64,000 bases of DNA from assembly GCF_012913485.1 (NCBI RefSeq), contig NZ_CP051774.1, forward strand, positions 186,001 through 250,000, in the 5' to 3' direction. Below the pieces are notes generated by a model. The model searched no databases and was not told where the DNA came from. It worked only from the letters and a program-made list of their open reading frames with translations. The translations under genes and the position numbers were made by a program. Positions within the stretch are counted from its first letter, which is position 1. Every line of letters starts with the position of its first letter. Shown here in pieces: positions 1 through 9,942 of the stretch. Origin of the DNA: Luteolibacter luteus (lineage in GTDB: Bacteria > Verrucomicrobiota > Verrucomicrobiia > Verrucomicrobiales > Akkermansiaceae).

Positions 1-649
1 CCGCATTGGTGACACGCTCGGTCCAGAAGGCGCTCCCGTAAATTTCCCCCACCCGCGGCTCGGTCCCGGTCTTCGGCACGTAGCGGAAGGCGCGATAGGT
101 ATCCTCCGTATAGAAAGAATTCCACAGCACCGTGGAGGCGCCGGACAACCCGCTACGGAATTCATAGTAGTAGCGCTGCGGGGTGCCATTCGCGCGATCC
201 CCCGCGATGAAGAGCTCCGCATTGCCATCCGCATCGGGATCAAAGGGCGCGATGGTCCGTGGCGAGGGGAAATTCGGATAGATGTGGCGGAAGCTCGTCT
301 GGGTGTTCGCCGCATTCGGCCCCGCCAGGGTAATGCGGTTCGCGCCCGGCGCGGTGATCGCCGCGAGGTCCACCGTGCCACCCGCAAATTTGTCCACGGC
401 CAGCCCCGTGACATTGGTGATGCCGCACGGCTCAGGCGGGCTCCACTGCAGGTTCCCGTTGATATCGGGCCGGCCGAAGCTCACTTGGCCGCTGGCGCGA
501 TCCACGACCACCAGATCTCTCCGGCCATCGGCACTGCCGAAGTCACCGGCGGCGACCAGCACGGCATCCGTTTCATAGGTGAATGAAAGCTGTGCTGCCA
601 CAGGACCGGCGAACACGAGGCATCCGAGCGGGAGAAGGACGCGTTTCAT
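1..649 (-). CDS. Secreted FG-GAP-like repeat protein, N-terminal part
   Basis: Only the first 216 codons are present; the reading frame is open to the left edge. It begins with a clear signal peptide (MKRVLLPLGCLVFAGPVAAQ) and continues with alternating segments such as VLVAAGDFGSADGRRDLVVVD and TIAPFDPDADGNAELFIAGD, the D-x-D-x-D/G pattern of FG-GAP/VCBS calcium-binding beta-propeller blades. The ATG overlaps the stop of the upstream 1300-residue gene as ATGA, so the two are probably translationally coupled. It would be exported and is the third gene of an operon of giant secreted proteins. The total length and C-terminal domains cannot be seen. Proteins of this type can be lectin-like, SpvB-like or RHS-like, and the visible part does not decide. 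Confidence 0.8.
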   Translation of the reverse strand, partial: MKRVLLPLGCLVFAGPVAAQLSFTYETDAVLVAAGDFGSADGRRDLVVVDRASGQVSFGRPDINGNLQWSPPEPCGITNVTGLAVDKFAGGTVDLAAITAPGANRITLAGPNAANTQTSFRHIYPNFPSPRTIAPFDPDADGNAELFIAGDRANGTPQRYYYEFRSGLSGASTVLWNSFYTEDTYRAFRYVPKTGTEPRVGEIYGSAFWTERVTNA

Positions 650-3600
650 GGATTGATCGGGATGAAGACGTTGCCACAGGGGTGGATCAGGTCCGGCTCG
701 CCATCCTGCGAGAAGTGGACGAGGTAATACGCATAGGTGGCCCCCGTGGTCACCGGGGCCGTATCGTAAATGACGATCGACAGCGCGGGATAAGCACCAT
801 TGATCGGATACCGGCGCACCGCGCGCACGTAGGGATCCACCATCACCGCGCGGCCATTGATCGTGCGCCAGGCGATGCTGTTGATCATCGGCGAAACCTG
901 CACCAGGTCCGCATTCGGCACGGCGGTATTCACGCCCTGAGCCATGCGGTAGAGCTGCTGGCGATAAAGCACCACCGGCAGCATCCTGCGGCTGTAGTCA
1001 TAGGTGGCAATGTCCCCCTGCATGAGTTCCTTCCGGTGGAGCTGGCTCTCCCAGAGATCGTCCGGTGCATTGGCTGCATTCGGCAGATCGGAGACCCCCA
1101 GGCTCCCGTACTTGTAGATCGTGCCATTCACGCCCTGGCTCACGCCATAGACATCCCAGTTCGAGTTCGACGAATCGGCATCCGGATCCGTCAGCCTCAC
1201 GCTGCCGATTTCCACGGCCACCCCGAGCTGCGAGGGCCGGTGATCCGGGAAGCCATTCTCGCCGACGCTCGGGAAGTTGTTATTGATCCCGCCATAGGGC
1301 GAGAGCATCCGCAGCGGACGCGTCGCCAGGGAGGGCGTGGCACTCACGTGGTAGTTGATCGGGCTCGGCAAAAAGGCGGAGATCGCCGAGTTCCAGCTCT
1401 CCACCTTTGGCAGCGGATGCGCGGGCCATGGAACCGTGCTGCCCGTGACCGGCGGGGTCCACGTGAATTTCTGCTCCGCGGACCACACTCCCGTCGCACC
1501 ATTCGGACCGATCGCACGGATCTGGAAGGTATACTCGACGTTCTGCTTGATGCGGACCGCCGAGGAGTAAATCAGCGGCTGCGAAGGATCGAGCTTGAAG
1601 CTGCCGAGGCTCAGCAAGGTCTTGTTGTAGTTCTGCGGCGCTGTGAGCTCGGCTCCCGGGGTGAAGTTGTAAAGCAGCCCACCCGTCGTGGGAGTGCTCA
1701 CCAGATTGGCCGATGGCTCCGGGTCCGGCGTGACCCGGATCTCCATCTGCTGCACGCCCGGGCTCGGACAGGATGCCTTCACCAGCATCGTCGGATCGGC
1801 CAACGTGCCACCGCTATCCAGCGAATCCACCACCGGGATCGGGAGATCCGGGATGATCCCAACCTTCTGGTCCAGCAGTGCGAGCGGACCTGGATTGCCG
1901 TTATTGTCGAAGCATTGGCCGAAATACGAGATCGTGGTCCCCGCGGGCGGGATCATGCCATCATTGAAAACGGTGGTCTTCAGGACCGATGGATCCCAAG
2001 TGCCGGTGTCCTGCTTCAGCAAGAAGAGCGGCCCATCATCGATGCGGCGATAGAGGCGATACTCCGAAGCTCCGACCGGGACGAAGAGGGTGACATTGAT
2101 CGGATTGATGCCCCGCGGATTTCCAGCCAGCGGCGCATGAACCGCGAAGGGCGGCACCACCTCATCCGAGGGATCCAGCACTTCCCAGACGCGGTACTCG
2201 TAGCCAAAGAGATTCGTCGGCGTGAAATAGCGGAAGGTATTCGTATTCTGCGCCAGCCGCGCGGTGGCCAGATTCATCCAGCTTCCGCCGGAGGTGCTCC
2301 GGTATTGGATCAGCAGGGATCTCGACTTCGTGGAATCCACGCCACCCGGAAAGATCGAGGTCCAGGTGCCTTGGCTATCGTAGCTGGGCGAGATCGAAAA
2401 GAAGGAGGCGCTGTTGTTTGCCCGGCGGAAGAAATTCAGGAACCAGCTGTCCGTCTCCGGGTTCATGTTCATCAGCATCCCCGACTTCACCTCCAGATTC
2501 AGGGGGAGATCGGTCTGCCCGCCGATCGCGCCGGCCTCAAACGAGAAGCTGAAATTCTTCCCCTTCCTCCCTGCCGAGGTCACCGGCCTCAGCTCCACCG
2601 ACACGGCGGACAGGCGGGGCCTCAGGATCGGATAGTCGAAGCTGATGTTGTCTCCCTTCCCGAAATAGGCAGTCGGCAGGCTCCGCTGCTGCGAAAGAGT
2701 ATTCGGCGGATCGGTCGGCAGATTCGAATTAACCCTCACCTCCACATGGGAGATACCGGGATCAAGACGCCGGAGCGAGAAGCGCAGGCGGATCACATCG
2801 TCCGGCAGCCCCGGATTCACCACCGGTGCCGGATTGTTCGCCACGAAATACATCCCCGCGCGCGGGGCCTCCGTGTAAAGGATGCCGGTCGGAGCAGGCG
2901 GGCCGGTGCGATCGCGCAGCGTGCCGAAGACTGCAGGACTAGGCGGCGAGCAATTGTAGCCGAAGATCGTCTGATGCGCGGCGCGGACACAGTAGAAATA
3001 GGTCTGCCCGTAGTGCTCCGGTGCCGTCGGCACCAGCGAGTCGTCGGTGAAGGTGATCTCCTGGTCCGTGTTCGCGGGTTGGCCGACAGTGCCGACGTAG
3101 ATCATTTCGTTCTGCCGCGTCGGATCGATCGACTTGTTCAACGAGTTCGCCGGCGCGGCGGTATTCTTCACGCGATCGCGGAAAATCAAATAGCGCGTCG
3201 TCTGCGGCTGGCCGGTCTGGTTCTCGTTCGGCACGATCGAAAGACGCAGCCGCTCCTCTCCCCCGCTCACCACGTTCTCAATGCGCGTGATACGCGGCAC
3301 GCCCGGAGGCAAAGTGTGCACCGCCGTGGCCTGGCGAACCGGCGCGGGCGGACCATAGCGGCCGAGCAGATCGACCGCAGCCACGTGATAGTAGTAGGAT
3401 GCATTCCATGCCAGCGGGGTTCCGGTGAAGACGGTATTGTGAGGTTCCTCGGCGGGGGTGGTGAAATCGAAGCGCCCGTTGTCATCGGCCACGAACCAGG
3501 TCGTGCGATCCAGCGCGAAGTCCGTGACCTGCGGGCCGGTGCCAATGCCTTCGATCGAGCTAAAGATCTTCGAAGCAGGCGCCGCATCGCGGAGGGTCTT

Positions 3601-4548
3601 CTTCAGCGCGGGCACCGCCTGCAGCAACTGCACCGGGGTCGCATAGGACGTATTGCTATTTCCACGCCACACCATGAAGCCACGGGTGAGCAGGATCTGA
3701 CGGCGCAGTTCATCCGGAATGCTCCAGCGCAAGGCGGGCGCAAGATCCGGCAACGGCGTCCGCGGGGCGATTGACATCGGCGTCTCCAAGGCCGGCAAGG
3801 TGAGCGAAGCCCAATCCGGAGTGACCTGCACCGCGGGACCGGGGGCGATGAGAAGATCAGGAGAAGTACGCGCCTCCATGTTCACAGCGCGCAACGTGAC
3901 CCGAGCAACGACAGGCCCTTCCGCACCCGTCGCACGCAGCACCTCGCGGAGCTCGATGGTCGCGTCTTGACCCACCGAGACATTCAGCGGACCCGCCCAA
4001 CCGGTGCCGCTGAGGAAACGGAATACCGGATGATTCAGCCCCAAGGCCCGCAACGCGGATGCCGCACCGGGCTCTTGCTTCCCGCGGTTTCCCAGCATCG
4101 CCAGGCGTGCGGCGAAATCATTCGGCACGATCTGGTTCGGATCCGCAGTCCACTGCTTGATCAGGCGCCCGGCGTCGTTGTGGGCGATGGTCAGATTCTG
4201 CGCGAGACCGCCGGTGGCATCGGCGAGCCGCTGCGAGCGATTCACCCACGCTTGGATGGCGGTAGGATCGGTCATCGGGGCCATGGTCCCTTGCAGGACG
4301 AAGGGCAAGGCCGAGTCGGCATTCCCCGGCTTCAGGTAAACGGCAACATCATTTTTCGCATACCACTCCGGTGAGGTAGCCTGCCACACAACGTAGCCCC
4401 ATGCCGTGCCATTCACCACCACGCCGGTACCGGCGGCGGAGAGCGATGGCGGCAGCGAAAGGACCGGCGGTGGCGATGGAAGCTGCGCCGTGGCACAGGC
4501 GAGCCCGGCGGCGATCAGGAAAGCGTGAATCCGGAACAAGCGGAACAT
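646..4548 (-). CDS. Large secreted protein with fibronectin type III-like segments
   Basis: A predicted 1300-residue protein. I choose the ATG at 4548 because it gives a compact signal peptide (MFRLFRIHAFLIAAGLACATA); an upstream in-frame ATG at 4608 would add 20 residues and overlap the preceding gene. Several stretches resemble FN3 modules, for example the WNASYYYHVAAVDLLGRYG region near residue 400 and YFYCVRAAH near 540. They recur with the aromatic, Ala-Val-Asp pattern of strands F and G. No catalytic motif is visible. It lies 22 bases after a LamG-type giant and overlaps the following FG-GAP gene by ATGA. Likely cell-surface or secreted; function unknown. The long opposite-strand reading frame here is a codon-bias shadow. 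Confidence 0.85.
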   Translation of the reverse strand: MFRLFRIHAFLIAAGLACATAQLPSPPPVLSLPPSLSAAGTGVVVNGTAWGYVVWQATSPEWYAKNDVAVYLKPGNADSALPFVLQGTMAPMTDPTAIQAWVNRSQRLADATGGLAQNLTIAHNDAGRLIKQWTADPNQIVPNDFAARLAMLGNRGKQEPGAASALRALGLNHPVFRFLSGTGWAGPLNVSVGQDATIELREVLRATGAEGPVVARVTLRAVNMEARTSPDLLIAPGPAVQVTPDWASLTLPALETPMSIAPRTPLPDLAPALRWSIPDELRRQILLTRGFMVWRGNSNTSYATPVQLLQAVPALKKTLRDAAPASKIFSSIEGIGTGPQVTDFALDRTTWFVADDNGRFDFTTPAEEPHNTVFTGTPLAWNASYYYHVAAVDLLGRYGPPAPVRQATAVHTLPPGVPRITRIENVVSGGEERLRLSIVPNENQTGQPQTTRYLIFRDRVKNTAAPANSLNKSIDPTRQNEMIYVGTVGQPANTDQEITFTDDSLVPTAPEHYGQTYFYCVRAAHQTIFGYNCSPPSPAVFGTLRDRTGPPAPTGILYTEAPRAGMYFVANNPAPVVNPGLPDDVIRLRFSLRRLDPGISHVEVRVNSNLPTDPPNTLSQQRSLPTAYFGKGDNISFDYPILRPRLSAVSVELRPVTSAGRKGKNFSFSFEAGAIGGQTDLPLNLEVKSGMLMNMNPETDSWFLNFFRRANNSASFFSISPSYDSQGTWTSIFPGGVDSTKSRSLLIQYRSTSGGSWMNLATARLAQNTNTFRYFTPTNLFGYEYRVWEVLDPSDEVVPPFAVHAPLAGNPRGINPINVTLFVPVGASEYRLYRRIDDGPLFLLKQDTGTWDPSVLKTTVFNDGMIPPAGTTISYFGQCFDNNGNPGPLALLDQKVGIIPDLPIPVVDSLDSGGTLADPTMLVKASCPSPGVQQMEIRVTPDPEPSANLVSTPTTGGLLYNFTPGAELTAPQNYNKTLLSLGSFKLDPSQPLIYSSAVRIKQNVEYTFQIRAIGPNGATGVWSAEQKFTWTPPVTGSTVPWPAHPLPKVESWNSAISAFLPSPINYHVSATPSLATRPLRMLSPYGGINNNFPSVGENGFPDHRPSQLGVAVEIGSVRLTDPDADSSNSNWDVYGVSQGVNGTIYKYGSLGVSDLPNAANAPDDLWESQLHRKELMQGDIATYDYSRRMLPVVLYRQQLYRMAQGVNTAVPNADLVQVSPMINSIAWRTINGRAVMVDPYVRAVRRYPINGAYPALSIVIYDTAPVTTGATYAYYLVHFSQDGEPDLIHPCGNVFIPINP

Positions 4549-4570
4549 GTGGGAGAGAAGTGAAAGGGAT

Positions 4571-7500
4571 TCAGTAATCGATCTTCCAAGAGACATCCGG
4601 ATTCGCATTGATCAGGAGGCCTACGGATTTATCGAAGTCGTAGGAGAACCAGCCGATGCCGACCTTGCCGCTGACCGTGAAGCGGGAGCTACCGCTGAGA
4701 CCATTGAACTGCGGGCTACCGCCAGCCACGGCACCGGAGCCCGCGATCACCGTGTCCTGCTGGCCCTTTACGGATGCGATGCAGAGGATCTCCCCGCTGA
4801 CCGATTGGGTGGTCTTGAAGCCCGCGGTGAACTCGCCGCTGCTAAGGAAACCGAAGAAGCCCTGTCCCCCGCCTACCCGCAGATCCAGCAGGCAGCTCGG
4901 CGGGATCCCGATGATCGGCATGAGGCTGATGCCGCCATAGGCATAGATGGAAGCACCGGTGTAGGGAGGCACGAGATTCCGGGCGGCGACCACCTTTCCG
5001 ATATCCGGATCCGCATTCTGGATCGGGGCGAGCTCACAGGTCTTGCCGACGAAGACGCCCGCGGCGACGTCCATGGCGGCGACCTTTCCGGCACCCTTAC
5101 CATACATGTAGCAGTTCCCGCCGCCGACCCCGAAGCCGAGGCCGATCTGCTGCAGGCGGACTTCGCTGAAATCAAGCTGGCCATCCAGCTTGAGATCGCC
5201 GCTGAGGCCGATGGGCAAGCCGGAGTTGTTCAAGCCTACCTTCCCGCCGACGGAGATATCGAGCGGTGCTTGGCCCGGCCAGTTCAAGGTCGTGGATGCC
5301 CCCATCGACACTTCCGCTTCAACTCCCGCATCCAGCAAACAGGCACCACCCGGCGTGGAGGAGTCGACGTTCTTGAAAAGGAAGTAGCCGTCGAACTTCA
5401 TGTCGTCGACCATCCGCATCCTCACGGAGCCATCGAGGCGCATCTCATCCAGGGAATCGCCTTGGAAGCGCGCATACCCGCGCAAGCGAGCCGCGGCGAG
5501 TTCGCCACCGAGGCCGCGGGAATCCAGATAGTCGCCCACCGCCGCTGCCGGATTCGGCAGCAGGTTGGTCGCAGTGGCCAAGGTATCATCCAGCGCCTGA
5601 CGCGCCAGCACCCGGACATCCGCCAGATACTCGCGGGAAATCTGCTGCGCCACTCCGGCGAAGACAGTGCCGACCAAGCGATCAGCCAGAGCCTTCGACA
5701 GATCATTCGCGAACTCCGTCGCGGTGGCGTTTGCATAGAGCGCGCTCGCCTGCGCCGCCCCGGCCGGTGCCCACTTCGCCTGAAGATCGGTCAGGGCTGC
5801 ATTGATGGCCGGGCCAATGCCGGAGCCGCCTTGGTTCATCGCTGCATTGAGCGGCGCGCCGATCCCCAGCCGGGCGGACGCGAGATCGCTGGCGACGCGG
5901 TCGAAGATCGCCTTCAGCTCCGCGAGACGATCCGTATCCGGGATCGCCGGGGCTCCGCTATTCGAGATCGCCGAGCCGATCGCATTCGCGAGATCCGTGA
6001 ACTTCTGAGCGGTGCCCACCAGTTGGCTTGCGGTGGCGAGTCCGCTTTCCACGCTCTGGATCTTGCTTTCCATCTCACGGCGCGCTTGGCCGCCCAGACC
6101 GCTTGTGCCGGGACTGAAGATGCTGGTAACATCGGCCAGCAAGCCCGCAGCAAGATCATTGATCACCGTCGCCCGGGTCGCGGAGTTCTTGAGATTGTTG
6201 AAGAAGGCAGCGTTTGCACGCTGCGTCGCGGCAGTGGAGAGCGCGGGCTTCACCAATTCCTGGATGTTATCTGCCAGCACCTTGTCCAGGCCATTCACCG
6301 CGGACATCGCACCATCGATCTGCGCCTGCACCGTGCCACCCAGCGAGGAGCCGGTGAGCAGCGAAGCGACATTCACCTGCTTCAGCAGGGATCCGGGATC
6401 CAGCGTCGCCTGGCCATCGAAGACCAGCTCGCTGTGATCCGGCGTCATCTTCGGAATGCCTTCGGAAAGATTGAAGAGGAAGACATCCTGCTTCACCAGC
6501 TTGGGGCTGCGGAAGGTCGCCGCACCCGGAGCCATCGCCACCGGGATCTGGAAGGTGATCATGTCCTGCCACTTCCGGTAGGCCACCGGGTGGTAGGGCT
6601 CCCCGGTCAGGAAGTTCTCTGTACTCACCACCCCCGGAGGACGTGCGCGGTGGGATGGATCATAGCTGCCGGTGGTGGCCAGCGCGTTCCGCACATAGAT
6701 CAGCGGCGCATTGGCATTTCCCGCGGATGGCGTGCGCAGGTGGACGGGGATGTCATTGAAGAAAGGCACGTCCATCAGGCCGCCGGCGTTCAGGGTCCCG
6801 GCATCAGCTTCCGAGGAGGCATACTGGTTCAGGTAGATGCCGGAGGTGCAATTCACATTCCACACCTTGCCATTCGGCCCGGGCACGGTGAGCAGGCCGC
6901 CGGGCTCGAAGCGCGAAATTTTCGGGTGACCCGCAGCCACCGGCGAGGCCTCCGTGACCAGATCGCTATTGTAGAAACCCAGCGTGCCGGTGACCGGCGT
7001 GGTCGTCATCGCGGGCAAGGTCGCCGTGGCACCGATCCGGACGAAGCCGGTGGATGGCAGCGGCGGCGGGCAGGTCTTCGGCTGCGGGAAATCGATCGCA
7101 TTCGGCGTGAAGCTGAAATTCCAGTAGCCCAGCGTCTTCGCCCCCTGCCCCGAGGCGAGCTTCGCCTCCTGGAGCTGGCCCTGAGGACCGAAAAGAAGCT
7201 TGTTGAAATTCAGCGCGAAGGAAGTCGAGAGCGGCGTCTTCACCACCACATTTCCCGTGACGCCGGAGTTCACGTTCTTTCCATCCAAGAATGCCAGGTT
7301 CAGCGCACTGAGGGTGAAGTCGCTGCCATAGGCACTCAGCGAGATCGGCGTGCCGCTGGAAGTGAGATGACGCCCGGAGACACCACCACTACGCACATAG
7401 TACTTTGCGTTCTCCGCAAGCGGATAGGCAGGGGTGAGCGATCCCGCCAGGCGGCTGCGCGCGCTGGCCGTGCCGGAGACATTTCGGATATTGATTCCGG

Positions 7501-9709
7501 GGTAATCCGCCTCGCCGAAATTCAGGTAGTCGCCCGAGCCGGGGCGCTCGATGGCGTCCTCATTCGAGGGGAAGCCGTGCCCGGTATAAAGCATCGCCGC
7601 AGCGCGCTGACCCTCCCCGATCGCAGCGACCTCCGTGCCGATCACCGCATTTCCCGCAGCCAGGAAGCGCCCGTCCTGCACCACCGTCGTGAACTGGTGG
7701 GCGAACAAATCCGTCGCGCCATCCTTATAGCCGCCCCACTTCGGGACGAAGGCGGTGGAGCCATTCTCCATGATCCCGCAGTTGCCCTTCAGCCCGCCAT
7801 CGGTCGTGAAAGTCCACTGGTTCCCCACCGGCTGAAAGATCATGTGTCCTTGGGCCGGGCCCGCGGCCGCAGCCTCACCTTTGCAATCCGCCGTGGTTAC
7901 GCTGCGCGCGTAGCCGGCGCTCGATTCGGCGTTGCTCGGCAGAAAGCTGAAGGAAGGGTCGACCTGATTCTGGGAATAAGTGATGCGCCCGTTTCCGGTC
8001 CACCGGATCACCGCCTTCGGAAAATGCGTGGAGGTCTCCCCGATGTGCACACCGGCCGGCGGCTGCGTGAGCGTGAGATCGACCACCTGCACCGTGGAAA
8101 CACCGCCGGCGCGGGTTCCGAAGCGCACCGTGTCATTCGTGATCAGGCCGCCGAGAAAGTAGAAGTCATTCGAAGCGGGCGGCACCGCGTTCTTCACCGT
8201 GGCCCCGGCATCCAGCAGGTCCCGCATCTTCAGCTTCTGCTTCTCGCGGTGTGGGGTGGTGAAGCCGGAGGCGCCGAAACTGAAGATCCCGTTCGCCGGA
8301 TTCCACGAAATGCTGGTGGTGGGAAAGCGCACCGGGACGCGCTCGGTGCAAGCCCACATCGTCCCCGAAGTGCTATCAAAGAGCTCGCGCGAGATCGGCA
8401 CGGTCGTCTTCGGGACGAGTGATTGATTCAACACTGCCGATGCGATCCGCACTTGACCGTGGCCCCGCATGTCATCCTCCGCGAGGGTGACGTTCATCCC
8501 GGCCGGAAAGAAGAGCTCCATCCGGTACGCGGTGAGGCCCTGCGTGACATCCAGAAAGAGATCGCCCCGGACGAAAGTCACGTTCGACGCCGTGCCGATG
8601 TCCGCCCCGGCACCGCCGTAGACGAGAGGAGTGCCATCGTGCGAGATCACATCGCCGTTCGGCATCACCGAGACAACGAGCGAGCCACCGAAGCTGTGAT
8701 TCGGAAAACCCGTGACGCGGCCACCTGTCGCACCGAGAGGCAGCACGACATCGCACAGCGCTCCCGGAGTGGTGCTGCCGACCGCCTGCGCCGCGAGGTC
8801 CAACAATGCCTGCCCGGTCGGCGGCGTGTAGATTCCCGCGAAGTCCGCGAAGACGATGCGCCCGCTCAGCGGCGGCAGCGGCGGGGTGCCACCGGCCGGA
8901 ACCATGTTCGGCCAGGAAATCCCGCCCGCCTGATAGCTACCGATCGCCACGACATCGGATGGCACGAGAAAGGTCCGCCACGCCGCGACGCTGCCAACGT
9001 GGATGACATTCGTTTCGTTGTTCTCATCACTGAAAAGAGCGACCCGGTTGCCCAGCGAGTAGCGGCCGTCCGGCGGGGCAGTGAAGGTTCCGGCAGCCGA
9101 CTGGCTGGTGGTCGTGCCATTGATCTGCACGCGCAGGATCTGCTTGTTCTGCACCGCATTGAAGGTGGAGATGAAAGCGAGACGGTACCAGGTATTCAGC
9201 GCCAGCGGGTCCGACGCCACGGGATTCGCACCCGAGGGACCGTTCGCTCCATAGAGTTGGATCTGGCCGGAAGGATTGATGAAGATCTCGGCATCGTCGG
9301 TGTTTTGCTCCCCATCCTGGATCAGTGCCGTGTAACCGGTGAAGGTGGTGAAGCGGACATCCATCACGATGGTCCATTCGTTCGCATACGCCGCTCCGGG
9401 AAAGCCATTGCCGCCGCTGCCGATCGGCATCAGCAAGGTCTCGCCCGGCTTCAGCCCGCCGAAAGCGGAGGTCCCGGAGTTGACGACGAGGAACTGGTTT
9501 CCACCTTCCGTTAGATAGCGGGCCTGCGGGGCTGCACCGATCGCGAAGCTGCTCATCAGGGGTGCCGCGGAATTCGGATAGAGCGAGGCCAGCGAGCCAT
9601 TGAACTCCCAAACACCCTTGGTTTTGTTTCGCTCGAAGGTGCCGCCTAACAGGACCGACATCAGACATAGCGACACGGATACGAAAGCGGCGAAGCTCCG
9701 GATATTCAT
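4571..9709 (-). CDS. Giant exported protein with N-terminal LamG-like domain
   Basis: A predicted 1712-residue protein, first gene of the three-gene minus-strand operon. A signal peptide (MNIRSFAAFVSVSLCLMSVLLGG) is followed by a region of about 230 residues with LamG/concanavalin-A-like features: GVWEFNGSLASLYP, NEWTIVMDVRF, then LNTWYRLAFIS and VAAWRTF. Residues about 1150-1450 are rich in alanine and helical (repeated ATAS, LADN and DLAS patterns). The last 300 residues are glycine- and beta-rich, with a C-terminal aromatic residue (ending in SWKIDY), which could be membrane- or surface-associated. No enzyme motif was found. Co-transcription with FN3-like and FG-GAP-like proteins suggests one surface complex (inference). 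Confidence 0.85.
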   Translation of the reverse strand: MNIRSFAAFVSVSLCLMSVLLGGTFERNKTKGVWEFNGSLASLYPNSAAPLMSSFAIGAAPQARYLTEGGNQFLVVNSGTSAFGGLKPGETLLMPIGSGGNGFPGAAYANEWTIVMDVRFTTFTGYTALIQDGEQNTDDAEIFINPSGQIQLYGANGPSGANPVASDPLALNTWYRLAFISTFNAVQNKQILRVQINGTTTSQSAAGTFTAPPDGRYSLGNRVALFSDENNETNVIHVGSVAAWRTFLVPSDVVAIGSYQAGGISWPNMVPAGGTPPLPPLSGRIVFADFAGIYTPPTGQALLDLAAQAVGSTTPGALCDVVLPLGATGGRVTGFPNHSFGGSLVVSVMPNGDVISHDGTPLVYGGAGADIGTASNVTFVRGDLFLDVTQGLTAYRMELFFPAGMNVTLAEDDMRGHGQVRIASAVLNQSLVPKTTVPISRELFDSTSGTMWACTERVPVRFPTTSISWNPANGIFSFGASGFTTPHREKQKLKMRDLLDAGATVKNAVPPASNDFYFLGGLITNDTVRFGTRAGGVSTVQVVDLTLTQPPAGVHIGETSTHFPKAVIRWTGNGRITYSQNQVDPSFSFLPSNAESSAGYARSVTTADCKGEAAAAGPAQGHMIFQPVGNQWTFTTDGGLKGNCGIMENGSTAFVPKWGGYKDGATDLFAHQFTTVVQDGRFLAAGNAVIGTEVAAIGEGQRAAAMLYTGHGFPSNEDAIERPGSGDYLNFGEADYPGINIRNVSGTASARSRLAGSLTPAYPLAENAKYYVRSGGVSGRHLTSSGTPISLSAYGSDFTLSALNLAFLDGKNVNSGVTGNVVVKTPLSTSFALNFNKLLFGPQGQLQEAKLASGQGAKTLGYWNFSFTPNAIDFPQPKTCPPPLPSTGFVRIGATATLPAMTTTPVTGTLGFYNSDLVTEASPVAAGHPKISRFEPGGLLTVPGPNGKVWNVNCTSGIYLNQYASSEADAGTLNAGGLMDVPFFNDIPVHLRTPSAGNANAPLIYVRNALATTGSYDPSHRARPPGVVSTENFLTGEPYHPVAYRKWQDMITFQIPVAMAPGAATFRSPKLVKQDVFLFNLSEGIPKMTPDHSELVFDGQATLDPGSLLKQVNVASLLTGSSLGGTVQAQIDGAMSAVNGLDKVLADNIQELVKPALSTAATQRANAAFFNNLKNSATRATVINDLAAGLLADVTSIFSPGTSGLGGQARREMESKIQSVESGLATASQLVGTAQKFTDLANAIGSAISNSGAPAIPDTDRLAELKAIFDRVASDLASARLGIGAPLNAAMNQGGSGIGPAINAALTDLQAKWAPAGAAQASALYANATATEFANDLSKALADRLVGTVFAGVAQQISREYLADVRVLARQALDDTLATATNLLPNPAAAVGDYLDSRGLGGELAAARLRGYARFQGDSLDEMRLDGSVRMRMVDDMKFDGYFLFKNVDSSTPGGACLLDAGVEAEVSMGASTTLNWPGQAPLDISVGGKVGLNNSGLPIGLSGDLKLDGQLDFSEVRLQQIGLGFGVGGGNCYMYGKGAGKVAAMDVAAGVFVGKTCELAPIQNADPDIGKVVAARNLVPPYTGASIYAYGGISLMPIIGIPPSCLLDLRVGGGQGFFGFLSSGEFTAGFKTTQSVSGEILCIASVKGQQDTVIAGSGAVAGGSPQFNGLSGSSRFTVSGKVGIGWFSYDFDKSVGLLINANPDVSWKIDY

Positions 9710-9942
9710 GGAAGGGTGATGAACGGATAGGCGCCGCCCAAAGACGGATCACCGGGAGAGAGAGATTGGGAGTGGGAGAGAAAAGGTCGTCCCTGCCGGC
9801 TGTGGAGGCCCTGCATGTCGGGCACCGATCGGGGATTGCCCGAGCTATCTCAAGTTATCCTGAATTTCGCAAGGTCCGTTCTAACCAATTGAAAAACCGT
9901 GCAAAACGCCTCTCACTAAACCCTGTTTTCCCGGTCAATTCC

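Noticed and set aside
583-3774. A 1063-codon open frame on the plus strand, antisense to the FN3-like gene
   Set aside because: His/Arg-rich composition typical of antisense frames in GC-rich coding DNA; no signal peptide or domain, while the minus strand has both.
4547-8422. A 1291-codon open frame antisense to the LamG-type giant
   Set aside because: Same codon-bias shadow effect; random composition and overlap with a well-supported gene.
9710-9942. A promoter for the giant-protein operon
   Set aside because: Several TTG-like hexamers were seen on the minus strand, but none has a matching -10 box at 16-18 bases.
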